From Climacium dendroides (lineage: Eukaryota; Streptophyta; Bryopsida; Hypnales; Climaciaceae): a stretch of 64,000 nucleotides of DNA. Under the pieces are notes generated by a model that was not told the DNA's origin, searched no databases, and was given only the letters and a program-made list of their open reading frames with translations. The DNA is taken from the NCBI GenBank assembly GCA_950106755.1, contig OX467087.1:17860047-17924046 (forward strand), in the 5' to 3' direction. Numbering within the stretch: position 1 is the stretch's first letter; each line of letters opens with the position of its first letter. A program made the translations under genes and the position numbers. This document shows positions 46,502 to 58,755 of this stretch, piece after piece.

Positions 46502-47535
46502 CAAGAAGGAACGCGGTTGAGTTTTAGCTTCTTCTCTGCACGATCTCCCATGCCTCGCCGCACAGCTTTCCTCTTCTGAACTACAGAAGCAGGAATCGAG
46601 GTGGGAATGAGGGGTTCCAAAAGAGCCTTGAAGATCTCCGGGTCTTCCTCAAAGGCCAAAATGTGCCTGCCAAGAGATTGGCAAGCACGAATGGAAGCAC
46701 CTGCCGTAGAAATTGACTGTTAAAACAAATATGATATGATTCTAAAATGCAAGATTAGATACTAAAAAAATTGTAGCAAAAAAAATATGAAAGTAAGAAG
46801 TAACCTGTAGAGGCATTCCAATCCAATATAATATCTCCAACTTTGGAGAGAGCCTCAATATAGGACTTCACAAATTCCGGATTTTTCTCCCGAGGCCCTC
46901 GCCATGGCACACTCCCGTGCATGAGTTGTGAGTCAGAACTCACAAAGTTGTAGAAGTAGTCATGGTGTTTAAAATTCTCGCCAATGGAGAATTTGGATTG
47001 GACATTGCCACTCCGTACGAATAATTGAACCCAAAAACGGGTGCACTGCCAAAACAAAATGTTCACTAATATATATAAGAAAATATAAATATAAAATATA
47101 AAATATAAAATAAGAAAATGAAAAAAGAATTAAAGAAAAAAATTGAATGGATGATAACTAAAAGAAGAGATAAAGATGACAATTACCGTAGTAGATGGAT
47201 TCCGTGGAGAAGCCAATGGAAGATCATTCATGCCCCACCAATCACACTCCAAGCGGAAGTTGTAAGTCTCCGCACACTCCTCCACGTCGATAAGAACATC
47301 GCGGTCATTTGGATGGAAAAGGAGAAGTGCTGCATCGTCATGCAGGTAAATCTCTGCAAATTCAAAGATGGTATCAATATACTTTTCCGGTCGAACATTC
47401 CAAAGTGGAATGACCGTACTAGGTACAGAAATCCCAGGCACTGGCAAGTTCTCTGGGATGTCTACAATGAGCAAATCAATCCCAGTGTGCTTGCATTTGT
47501 CATTAGACACACGACGGGACCTCCCTGTTCCAACC
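46502..47535 (-). other. Methyltransferase-like region of the CACTA-2 accessory gene (exons 10-12)
   Basis: Order on the protein: LLIVDIPENLPVP (motif IV site), a helix/strand pair with ALLLFHPNDRDVLIDVE, CDWWGMNDLPL, then VPWRGPREKNPEFVKSYIEA (like the region before motif X), GDIILDWNASTG (motif I, normally D-P-F-x-G-S/T-G) and ASIRACQSLGRHILAFEEDP. This is the permuted order of N4/N6 amino-methyltransferases (PF01555-like). DIPE lacks the second Pro and the aromatic residue needed for base flipping and catalysis, while the cofactor side keeps STG and the acidic E-E-D. Confidence 0.6.
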
Positions 47536-49832
47536 TGGAAAAGAAATTTGAATTAGAAAATAAATTGGAACATCAATGACACAATTAGGAATAAGAAGTA
47601 AAAAAAATTGTAATATCAATGAACTAGCAAAATAGAAGAAGGAAAAAATTGTAGATCAATGTTTAATAAAAGTACCCGGGAGATGAAGTCATGCAGCTGG
47701 GTCCAAAGCGGAGGAGGACCATTTGGATCTCCTAAAGAATCCATGATGGAATGCACCGAGGCATTTTGAATGAATGACTCAGAAGAGGTAGCAAGAAGTG
47801 GTGCAGAAGACCTAGACACAGTAGGCACGCGCTGCATGCGATTGTGCACTATGTTTCGACTGGTCTCCATGTAACTTGACCCTGCTGCATGTGAGTCCAT
47901 AATAGGGGGAGAGTAACCAGAAACATCAACAGGTACAGAGATATCTGAAGAAGAAGGCAAAGGAACACCGTTGGTAGCAGCCACTTTTGCAAGTGCCTCT
48001 GCCACAGCCCTCTCGATAGCTGCAGCTTGTTCCTCTGCATCTCTAACTAATTTCTCCTTGTTCGCCTTCTCCTTGTCAGCCTTCCTTAAGCGCTTCCTCT
48101 TTGAAGAGGTGCCATCTTCTGTTGCAGCATGAGGTGATTGTGAGAGGTCCAAGAATACAACCTCATCCTCAGTATCTGGAACTAGAGGTGGAGATATAGT
48201 GCAAACAATGCTATTGCGGAGCTCCACCTCTTCATCCGGAGTGAAGTTCACAGGGCACTCCAAATACCAACCACCACCATGGAGATGAGCAGTAGAAAAC
48301 TTCTTCAACTACATGGGCGTGAAGATGCAAAGATCTGAAGATGGTTGAATCCATGCTCCAAAGAATGGAGGGCAATTGTTATCTCCAAGTGCATTCTTAG
48401 GCATGAGTTCTCTCATTACATACCTACAACAGAAAAACAGAAGAAAATGAGAATAGAAGTAAATAATCAGAGAAGAAAGTGAAGCAATTGCAAATGTGAT
48501 ACAAAACATAAGAAGTGTGTAGTGTATTGAGAATGAGTAAAATTCCCAACAAATGATGAAACAAAACACAAACCTGTAAAGTAGCCGCTTTATAGCAAGG
48601 TCTGCTGATGGAACATTGTCAAGCCTGGTACTCTTTAAAAAAGGAGGCTTGATGTTTGGATGAAGGAATGGTAAGAATGCTTTCTCCCACAACATGATAC
48701 GCCACCTCTCAACATAATCTGAGGGCTTTAATAATCCAGGAGAGGCCTCCCAATTCACCAAAAGCTCGCCCCCCCCCAAAGTTCTTCGAAATGCACAATA
48801 AACATTTCCTCGAACTACGTAGTGACAAAGAAAGAGAAAATTAGATATAGAGTGGCATCGGTAAAAGTAAAGAGCCAAATAGAATGACAACTATATATTT
48901 AAATGAAAAGTGGAGGAAATACCTGAACCCAGAATGTAGCTCGGTTGAGCCAAGTATCCAAGATGCTCTCCTTGACATCACCAACTGGGAAGCGAAAAGA
49001 GGCTCAAAGAATGGAGCCAGAGTTCCACGAGTGGAGCCAGCGTGCCTTGAAGCGTGGTTCAACTGCTGCAATTGCTACCTTTTGCAACTTCTCAATTGTC
49101 ATTTCAGTCTTCTTGAAGAGGCTGAAATGAGAATTGATCTGTTTATGAAAGACAACTAGAGTTAATAAAATCCGGATAAAGAAAACCATGAATGCGATGA
49201 AATTGAAGAAAAGAAAGATATGAGATTATAATGAATTTACCTCATCAAAGAAAGCCTCGCTATTCTTGGGGTTTGCAACGGCGAGATACTTTACAAAGTC
49301 CTTAGCTTTTATGGCTTTCACCATAGTGTCTGTAGCCAATGCTATAGCATCCCAAACTCCCTCGGCTGATATCTTCTCAACTGGTGTCGTTCTGTGATAC
49401 TCAGTGGCCGCATCATCGGTAGCACGAGATATATCTTGCTGAAAAAATGAAAATAAAATAAAATTTAGAATACAATGACAATAGCAAGAGATGAGAAATG
49501 TATTTTAAGACAATATAGTAAGAATAATGAATTAATAGAATCACTTACTCGGTAAAGAAAAGAGATGAACACGTCAATTGTAAGAGGAAACCAGGTGGGA
49601 CGCGACTTCTTCACTTTGAGACATGTATTGAACTCCTCCTCGGTAAGCAAGTCCTTAAAATCGTCAAGGTTAAGTCCACCATAGTACCGAATTCGTTGCA
49701 ACTTAGCAGTTAAGCTAGTCTTGACATGATCGTGTTGAGTAGACCTAAAAAATAGAGTTGTTAGAGTGAACTAAACAACATATGAAATAGACTATAAGTG
49801 AAATAAAGTCTAAATGAAAGAAATGTGCTCAC

Positions 49833-50414
49833 CAATTGACATCGTGCATGCAATTAAGCAACGATGTTATACGTCCTTTGGGGTCGAGAACAATGCAAAA
49901 CACGGAATAATGCCATCGAAGATCATCGACATGTTGAGCATTGATGTGGCGCCACCAAGCTGTGAACCTGTAATTGCCATCCCACACAAAAAACATCTTC
50001 CCTCGGAATGCAGCATAGTCGGGATTAGACTGAAGTTGATTTTCAAAGCGCTCATTGACATCACGCCAATGAGGATCCCAAGAAGCTATGCACTCCTCAG
50101 TGACATCCGTAGATGACATATGGTCATCAAAAATGGATATGTACATGGCATGGTCACCGTCGATGTAGCCCCCCTCAAATCGTTTTTCCAAGGTAGCGAC
50201 ATCAACCTCTTGAATTGGTCGGACTCTTGGAAGAGGACTCATCCTACAGAGGGGGACATAGAATCGACCTAATGGGATGCGCATACTATCGAGAACCTTC
50301 ACAAAATTAGACTTTTGGTAAAGCCTCCTTGCTTGCTCTCCTGCCTTTGAGTCTTGCAGCCCGATTGGACATTTCGGAATAGTAGAATCCTCAGAATCAG
50401 AAAGTGACAAATCC
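49833..50414 (-). other. ParB-like region of the CACTA-2 accessory gene (exon 4)
   Basis: The exon contains ECIASWDPHWRDVNERFE, then FRGKMFFVWDGNYRFTAWWR and LRWHYSVFCIVLDPKGRI. The core DGN(H/Y)R followed by an AW helix is the hallmark of ParB-N/sulfiredoxin-like nuclease domains, which often accompany adenine methyltransferases in phages and mobile elements. The usual His of DGNHR is Tyr here. Assignment is by motif only. Confidence 0.5.
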
Positions 50415-50794
50415 TGGCATGCAATTAATGGCAATGCAAATTATGAGAAATAAAAAACTTGGACAAGGCACATACTTCATTAAAATCTATGTACAATAAA
50501 GATTTAATACCCCAAAAAAATGTATGCCCAAAGATTATGCCACATTCCCAAGAGTTAAGAATGAAGAGAATTACCTGAATGACATCAAGAACTCTGAGTT
50601 GCTCTTCAGATTGAAGACCTTCATGCTCAAGTTGCGAATGCGCGACAACCTACACAAAATTAGAAAACATTTGAAATTTGAGAAACAAGAAGCAACATGC
50701 GATTTAGGTTTTGAAGAATACAAATTAAAGAGTGTAGGGGTTTGGATCTTAGTCTTACTGTAGAGGAGCTAGCCATTCTACGTGCAAACCAAAG

Positions 50795-51320
50795 GTGGAC
50801 AGGCCAAGGGTGCGTGGAATCAGGGTTGGGAGCATTCGGCGCCGAATGCTTGCTGGACAGCAGGCGGGCGCTGGGAGCATTCGGTGCCGAATGGACAGGT
50901 CGAGCGGTCGAGGGCAGGCAAGCGCTAGGAGCATTCGGCGCCGAATGAATAGGTCAAGCGGTCGAGGGCGCAAGCGGACAGCAGGCAGGCGCTGGGAGCA
51001 TTCGGCGCCGAATGGACAGGTCGAGCGGTCGAGGGCAGGTAGGTGCTGGAAGCATTCGGCGCTGAATGAACAGGTCGAGCGGTCGAGGGCGCAAGCGGAC
51101 AGCAGGCCGGCGCTGGGAGCATTCGGCGCCGAATGGACAGGTCGAGCGGTCGAGGGCAGGTAGGCGCTAGGAGCATTCGGCGCCGAATGAACAGGTCAAG
51201 CGATCGAAGGCGGAAGCGGACAGCAGGCAGGCGCTGGGAGCATTCGGTGCCAAATGGACAAGTCGAGCGGTCGAGGGCAGGTAGGCGTTGGGAGCATTCG
51301 GCGCAGGGATAGGTTGCCGA
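50795..51320. repeat. GC-rich minisatellite with TTCGGCGCCGAA core
   Basis: Units of about 57-70 bp consist of GCATTCGGCGCCGAATG, then ACAGGTCGAGCGGTCGAGGG, then a variable GGCGCTGGGA link, in about nine copies. The core is a perfect palindrome. The array lies in the second large intron of the accessory gene and creates long but meaningless ORFs on both strands. Confidence 0.9.
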
Positions 51321-52169
51321 AGTTCGCCGGGACAGGGACAAGTCGCCGAAGTTTGCCGGGACAGGGACAAGTTGCAAGTCACCGCCGGGACAGGTCAAGG
51401 GCAAAACCGTAGAGAAGGTGAAGATGGCGGTTTAGGGGGTTTAGGGTTTACCTAAAAGAAAGTTCGGTTTTCTGTTTTCATTCCCCAAATTCCCCAAACT
51501 CCCCAAACTCCCCGAGCTCCGCGGGCGAAGCCGTGAGAAGGAGGTTTTTTCAACCTAGTTCCCTCGGTCACCCATCCTTGAGCTATTCCTCTCTACCTTT
51601 GCTTAACTCCAATGTACTTAGCACCCTCCTACCACGGCTTCTAAACCTTGGAGATGTTGAAGACTTGAAAATTTAGGACTTTGTAAGATGAATGCAAGAA
51701 TGACTTGTACTACTTGGTGTCACAACTTATTTGCTCAATCTTCATTCAATCACTACTTTTAGAGTATTAATGCAAACAAGTTGAAATTTGAAATGAAGGT
51801 GCATATGACTACTCCAAACATAATTCATATTTTTCTTATGAAATAAAATAAAAATTACGAGTGTGACATATATAAATTAAAAGGAACCCTCGGTCATATG
51901 TTACACTTTTAATTTTTGGAGTTGGAAGTACTATGAATTTGGAGCTAAAATTTTGGGAGGATGCTACACCACTTGACCTAAGGATTTCTAAAAACGATAA
52001 AAACTCCTTGTTGTAGGCATCTACAAAGTATGAAATCAAATTAGACTATTATCTCATAGAAGAAAATTGTATTTTTGAGACTTCTTTCCCATGGAATTCT
52101 TAGCAAAGGCCATTTCTTATTGTAATTTTTACATTATAAAAAAAAATCGAAATAAAATTCCACCAAGTT

Positions 52170-53045
52170 ACCTAGGGAGTTTGGCACCAAAGATTCATTG
52201 CAAGGCTTTTGTGAACCCCTTCTCAAACTAGTGGGTGCATCCATAGGTCACTGGGTGGACAAGAGTTTAAAAAACAAGATGGCAACGGGCTTGCCCTAAA
52301 GAAGGTTCAGTGCCAAAGCCTCATTTTAGAGGCTCATTTGAGCCTTCTCCTATAGCTAGTGGGTATAATTTGACGTCAAAGGTAGGGGACGAGCCTTCAA
52401 ATTCATACTTAGGACATGCCAAATGAGGTAGTTTTCTTAATTTCATACTTGATACCCCTAAATTTGTGCTTAAGCCTCTTATTTTGAGAAAAAAGAAGGT
52501 CAACATGTCGTTGATTGACGTTAGGCAGATTTCAAGCGGACGAGAGGCTAATCGGATGGGCATGGATGGGTGGGTGGACGGGCGGCCTGTCAAGCGGCTA
52601 GACAATCCTAGGCTAGCTCCAATGAGGGTTCGGCGCCGAAGCCTCATCTAGGGGGCCCATTTGAGCCCTGTCCTACAACTGGTGGGTACAACCTTACGTC
52701 AACGGGGGCAGATAAGAGTTCAAAACAACATGGCATCGGGCCCGCTTCAAAGAGGGTTCGGCGCCGAATCCTCATTTTGGGGGCCCATTTGAGCCCTTTC
52801 TTGCAACTGGTGGGTACAACCTAACGTCAAGGGCGGGAGACGAGAATTCAAAAAAAAATGGCAACGGGCCAGCCTCAAAGAGGGTTCGGCACCGAAGCCT
52901 CGTTTTGGAGGCTTAGTTGAGCCCTCTCCTAGAGTTGGTGGATACAACCTAACGTCAAGGGGGGAGACAACAGTTCGAAACAAGATGGCAACGGGCCCGC
53001 CCCAAAGAAGGTTTGGCACCGAAGCTTTATTGTGAGGGCTCAAAA
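52170..53045. repeat. ~120-bp tandem repeat with the same TTCGGCGCCGAA core
   Basis: Four to six degenerate units contain AGAGGGTTCGGCGCCGAAGC, CTCATTTTGGGGGCCCATTT, GAGCCCTNTCCT, GGTGGGTACAACCTAACGTC and AACAAGATGGCAACGGGC. Unit starts fall near 52305, 52625, 52750, 52878 and 53000. It lies in the same intron as the 50795 array and shares its palindromic core. Confidence 0.85.
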
Positions 53046-54097
53046 ATCAAATAGTGAGCCTTGGTCCAAACACTCTAGTTTTATTGTGGACATTTAGCAC
53101 ATGTGAGCCGGCCTCCACTGCTCGTGGGTGCTCTTCGATGTTGCGGAGGGGAGGAAAAGCCTTATTCCGACTATGTGATTCATTCAATTTAGAAGAGGAC
53201 CTTTGAGGCCTGTAGAGAGATCAAAAAATAGATGAAAGTGCAATGATGGAGTGACTTACTGCATCTGAAGCCTTTGAAGGTGTGCTTTGTGCACAATCGT
53301 CCAGATCTTCATCGCCTTGGTTGTTCTGTTGTAGCTCATAGTCATAATTATTCCTGTCTTGATCAGTCTCTTGAAACTGCTCTCCACTTGTCTCCTCTAT
53401 TTGCGCATACTCTGACACTAATGTCGCCTTCTGAAACATTGATCTAAGTATCGTCATTTTCGAGCTTCTAGTAATAAAACCCTATACCCCAATGACTTGG
53501 TATTAGACATATCAATGTTAATTCACCCTTATATTATACTTGCGACAGGAACTCGAGCAAACCATATTGCAATTGATATCCAAGGGAGAGGATACGGCCG
53601 CAAGATGCAAAGAGTGTCTGAATGCTCTAGTGCATGCGGAGGTAAATGAGCGCTTGGACCAAAATTAGTTACTATTAATTCCACAATCAACATCGATATG
53701 CTCAAAACCTAAAGAATGATTTGCAACAGACCACATTATTTTGTAGGACATCAAAGATATTCTTCAGCCAATGGATACTTACTTTGCTTTGTTCTTCACT
53801 TGACAACTCTTCTTCGGTCTCGCATTCAGACATGAATGGTTGATTGTCTTGCGATCCCGCAAATCCTGATATCTCGCCTTCCAATGGAAGAGTCTCAACA
53901 ACTTCTTTCAACAAAGCACCTTGATACGAAAGTGTTCTAGTTGTACTAGTAAGGTCTATGCCTGAACGTTGAAGTTGTTGCCTAAACATTCTAGATTTGG
54001 CTAGTTGCTTTCTAGATGTGGCTAGTTGCTTTCTAGATGAATAACGAAACCCACTCCTCCGCTTCTTCTTCCTATCTCCGTCCTGCATTTGGCTCAA

Positions 54098-55080
54098 TAG
54101 AACATCATTAAGCTCTCCACTATACTGTCTTCTATTGAATTGGGGAATGTGGCAATGCCCTTACTACAGACGTTTCTCAATAACAAACAATTGAATTTGA
54201 AATACTCAATCACGGACTCTTTTTCCGTATATCAATCTTTGTTAATACTACTAATCATCATGCACATCGAATCTCAATAGTAACTGAAGTGACATTTTCT
54301 ACATCTTTATGCTCTCGATGGCCAACTAGTGGGTACAACCTTGTAAGCTTGATCTAGCGGCCATCTCAATATTTCCAACAACCCTAAACACGCTCATTCA
54401 ACGCTCTACTTCAAGTATGAAGTAAATTATGACTACTTGAATACTCCAATTAGATGTCTATACTTTTCAAGATTGTTTATTTTATTTAGATTGTCATATC
54501 TTTTATAAATAGAAAGGCTATCCTAGCAATCTAACTGTCACCGTCACTAAAATCTAGTAGGTCCCTATTACACTTACACTCGCCGCCAGTTTGTTGTCCT
54601 TGTAAATTTGAAATCCACCATAAATAAAAGTAATTCAAACTAACATCTACATTATGGTTCATTGTAGTTCTTCGATGAAAGGCCTTTTTTCAAACATGTA
54701 TTCTCTAATAATGGCAAATCTATATAATTGAACCAGCATCTATTGATACTATGGATTAGACTTCATTCACAATTCTATTGTATAATTATTTCATAACGCC
54801 AACATCCTTTATTATTATACTTACAGAATTACAAGCAACCCACCTATCTGACACGCGCCGGCAACTTTTCAAAAATATATCCTTTTCATCAATACATGAC
54901 TCTCGTCATTTTTCTAATTAAAACGTCTCTTAATCACCCTCTTTATTAATTCTATCTATCTATGTCTTCATACAGTGATGTTTGCATAACCTCTTGCATC
55001 AAAATATACCTGCAGAACTCTTGGATTTAAATTCTATTCACAATTCTCATGTTGTCTGTGTCTTTCCTTTTTCCATTGCA
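54098..55080. promoter_or_regulatory. Intergenic region between divergent CACTA-2 genes
   Basis: About 980 bp of AT-rich DNA separates the presumed starts of the minus-strand accessory gene and the plus-strand transposase. A shared bidirectional promoter is the simplest reading. No specific core element was identified. Confidence 0.35.
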
Positions 55081-58000
55081 ATGGCTAATTCTCAAAATCC
55101 TCCCATGGTGCTAATTCATGCTGATGGCCAAGGAGTTCCTATTTCTTTTCAAGTAGGAACTAATGGAAAGTGCACAGTCAGTGCTCTTCGTTTGCATCTT
55201 CGTTTTCAATTTCTAGAAGGATCTATGCATGTTGATGAGAAGGTCTTTGATGTTGATTCCGGAGAACTTCTTCACACTATAGGTCATGAGTCCTCTATGA
55301 ATGATCAAGGTCAGTGTTGGATTCTGAAGTCGGGGACGTACCAAGTGTATAGATTGAAAGATCCTCTTCAAGGTGCATGCACTAAGATCCTCACCCCTAG
55401 GGTGTCATCTACATGCACCCTGCAAACACCTATGCTCCGAAAGGTTAAGATTGAACCTTGCGAACGTATCGTCCATCTCTTGAGTGATGATTCTGAAGAT
55501 GCGCTCCCCAGTACATTGTCGTCTTCTACTATTCCAATCCCCAATCCTACTGTAATATGTCACCTTTCACATGATACAAATTCATCGCAAGGCAGTCATC
55601 CAAGTACTTCTAGGCCTCCGATTCCGCCATGGATTGATGAATATGTGAGCGTTGTTGATTGTCTCAAAAAATTAGCTGCAAGGAAAGGGTCGAAGTCCAT
55701 CTTGTCTAAGGTAGACTTTACTAAAATAAAAACCGAGAGAGTGGAATTCCTTCCCCCTAGATTTGATGGCGACGTGATGTTTGAGTTCCCCCCGCCGGGG
55801 AAATATGCATCACAGTCACAAGTAAAGCTCCTTCATGGCATGGACAAACGCCACGATGGCCATGCTTGGACTCGCACCATCACCTCCAATATCAAGAATG
55901 ACATGGGTTTAACATTTAGAATGTCTTCGTGCTTAGGTCATTTGCAATGAACCAACGCAACTTGTGATTATTTATCTCGTGTGCACCGGTCCTCCCAAGC
56001 TAACGAAACCGAATGGGATGGAATCTCCTCGTTTACCTTTGAAGTTGGATCTAACCCTCCAAAAGGCTCAACTGTCGTGTGTAAAATCTGCAAGGTTTCT
56101 CCGTCATGCTTAGATGGGTGCTTGGCTAAGATTTATTATGTTCTTGGTCATGGAAACATGACTCGTGCATGTGTGCACCTCGGAATCCATTGTCATCTTG
56201 TGAAGATTGGCGAATACAGAGATGTCGCTGAGAAGATAAAGAGCCTCATTGGTGAACAAGTAGAGAAGACTCCAACAGCAACTAATTCTGCCATTGTCCT
56301 TGAAGCCAGCAAGGAATTCCTTGGTGAATTGCTTCTTTCTACAGATGGAGCAACGCAGAAGGAACTTACTCTTGATGAGCTCATATCGGTGTTTGATAAG
56401 TTCAAACACATGTCTTCCCCGAGTATTCGAAATCAAGTCACGACGTTTCGGTACTTGAGACACTTTGGAGTCATGGACAGCATCACCAAACTTAGAGGGT
56501 CTAGCTATTAGGCATTTGTCCAGGAGAACAAATTCCCTGGCCAAAGGTCTGAGTCCGACAAGGTCTTTGTTTTCAAGATGTCTGAGATCGGGCCAAGAAG
56601 TGGAGTTGATCTCGTGACAAGAATGCAGCCGGGTGGAGATTTACAGAATGCATGGATGATATTCGACCATGTCAAGCGTGTAAAGGGTTGAACTTCCATG
56701 GCCTGCCATGTTTATGATGCTACCTATTGTCGGGTAATGACCATTGCAGTGTGTGATATGCAGTCGAAAGATGTTGCCGCTCAAATCATCTTCTGGAAGA
56801 ACTTGAATGTTGTTGTGGCCAGATACAACGTTTCTAACGTACAATTCAAGGGCTTCATGGCAGACAATGCACAAGCAAACTGGAATGTAATTCGTATTGT
56901 ATATGGTAGCGGTGATGCTTCAATTCCTATGGAGGATCAAGAACGTACTTGTTTGTTCCATTGGACCCAGTCATTGGAGAAACATACAAAGGTTGACATT
57001 CGGGCGGACCTGCAACAACAACATCGTCAATTGTGCATGCAATACAAGAATGCCAAGTCGTTAGCAGAGGCTGAGGAGCGGTACCTTGCTATCAGATCAT
57101 GGTGGCTTTCCTCCGGGGCAACGACTGATGAAGGAGTCGTTTGTCTTGACCTATAGCTTGCTTTCTGGCACTTCCGCTATCGCCAATGGGGTGGTTTCAT
57201 GGATTTGGTGAGTTCACACTTTGCTCCGGGCCTTTTTGCTTTTAATTTTCTGTAAAGTTGTAACCTCACTCTAAATTATATTACCATTCATTTGACATCA
57301 CAGGCCCTTTCCGAGGATGAGCTTGCTGAAATGCCCTCGTGCAATTTAGCGGAGACTGTACACAACAAGTGGCTTCAACAGAGCGGTAAACGAGGTAATG
57401 ACTTGTATGTGGCAACTGTCGATGATTACGTACGTGCTTTCATGCAAATGGTTGCCTACTACCAGTATTTGAATGGTGAGAGACCGGGTACTGGACCTAG
57501 AAAAGAAGAATTGTTGCTTCGAGTCGCCCAACGAACCGCCCAATATTTTGGCAACCTGAAATCGCTTCATCAAGCGCTTCGAAACATGCCTGGAGTTGCC
57601 AGTTTCTACACTCGCGAGCCTCATCTTCAAGGTGAGGAAGTATTTCTCTCCCTCAAGCGCAAAGCAGATCTTCCTCCTGGATCGGAGTTCGACTCTCATA
57701 GACCTGACAAGATTAGCATCTCTCGCCTTCGGGTACAAACGCGAGCAGGAGGTGCAATATTTTATTATCTCACTTCAGAGGGTGACGTACAGCAAGAAGC
57801 AACTGAAGACCTGCATAATAATCCAGTTCAACTAGAAACACCTACTACAATTCCAACCATGGAGCATGTGAAGGCTGTACAAGAAACAGTATGCAATGAG
57901 CATGAATGGCACATTGCGCGACTTCCAAAGATGTCAGCGAAGGCTTGCTTCGCTCAACAGGCCATCACCAAGAAGAAATATGTGGCACGAATTGTACATG

Positions 58001-58755
58001 ATGGAAAGAGTACGGCTGCACCAACTTACAACGGCATCATGCACAACAATAGGAAGAATAAACAAGAGCGCATGCAGTTCTTCTTCTGCAACGACGACAT
58101 TGAGAGGTGCGTGAAGGGTACTCGTCGTAAGTGGGTGGTTTCCAAACCTGCAGTTCCAGAAGTTTGGCCTGTCAAGATTGGCATCAATCTCACACAGAAG
58201 GAGATCCTAGACTTGGAGAACGCTGGTTTTCGATTGGCACCACGTCTGGAGCTCTCTCCAAGGAAGCTATTCAGGGAAGAGGGGTCATTGGTGGACTTGT
58301 CAGAGTATCCTACCCCGGAGTTCTCTAACGACTTTCCAAAGCGCAAATTCGGGAAGAACATCAAGCGGAATCCAAAGGCACCTTCAACGAAGCACGCCAA
58401 TTCCTGTGCATCTGCTCTTACTGTCATTGGGCAGATTTTGAAGGTTTCTATGGTACCAATTCCTGCCCTAGGTTGCATCATCACCTTTGAGTCCCGAAAT
58501 GGTCTCAAAATTTCGCAATATTTAATTACGATTGGCCAATTTCCCAGTTGTTCATGCTCCTTCTTCAAAGACATGTCGGGCAAATCATTGGGAAAGCGTG
58601 GACAATGGACAAATTGTAAGCATCTGTACTACATATTTCATGTAGTTTGTGGATTGGACAGTGAGATAGATGTTTTTATGCACGCTCCTAGTTTCAGCTT
58701 CAATGAAATTAAGCGTGTTATTCAGATGGTGCTACTTAAGCAACCAGCAACTTAG
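55081..58755 (+). pseudogene. CACTA-2 transposase: MULE-like DDE domain with C-terminal SWIM zinc finger
   Basis: The start is taken at MANSQNPPMVLIHADGQG (55081); an upstream ATG at 54982 is in frame but its leader looks non-conserved. One frame from 55081 to a GT donor near 57209 is interrupted by TGA (55948-55950), TAG (56509-56511), TGA (56692-56694) and TAG (57154-57156); an exon from 57304 (after TCACAG) to 58755 is open. Key features: HVYDATYCRVMTIAVCDMQS (first Asp), FKGFMADNAQANWNVIRIVY (second Asp), ERTCLFHWTQSLEKHTK (CxxH insert as in MULE transposases), MPSCNLAETVHNKWL, and a SWIM motif CSCSFFKD followed by CKHLYYIF near the C-terminus. TNP2 motifs are absent. The stops make it a dead copy although the rest of the frame is well kept. 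Confidence 0.75.

Larger units (their letters stand above)
46174..54097 (-). pseudogene. CACTA-2 accessory gene: ParB-like and DNA N4/N6-methyltransferase-like protein
   Basis: About 13 minus-strand exons with GT/AG edges: 54097-53784 (basic, KKKRRS), ~53430-53263, 50648-50576, 50414-49833, 49745-49552, 49440-49240, ~49130-48921, 48820-48570, 48425-47675, 47535-47188, 47048-46806, 46701-46502 and ~46410-46174. Exon 4 has FFVWDGNYRFTAWW and WHYSVFCIVLD, resembling ParB-like nuclease folds. Exon 9 has a nuclear-type basic stretch (SSKRKRLRKADKEKANKEK). Exon 10 has IDLLIVDIPENLPVPG (motif IV position, DIPE in place of DPPY) and YIDTIFEFAEIYLHDDAALL. Exons 11-12 join as ILDWNASTGASIRACQSLGR then HILAFEEDPEIF, the motif I region of bacterial beta-class methylases. 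TAG at 48311-48309 interrupts exon 9. Methylation activity is doubtful; a DNA-binding or anti-silencing role is speculation. Confidence 0.6.

Noticed and set aside
48884..49159. Plus-strand ORFs opposite accessory-gene exon 7
   Set aside because: The minus-strand exon with GT/AG edges fits the gene model; these are shadows.
50742..51404. Overlapping long ORFs on both strands in the GC-rich array
   Set aside because: They are open in several frames only because the minisatellite lacks stops; no codon bias or domain is seen.
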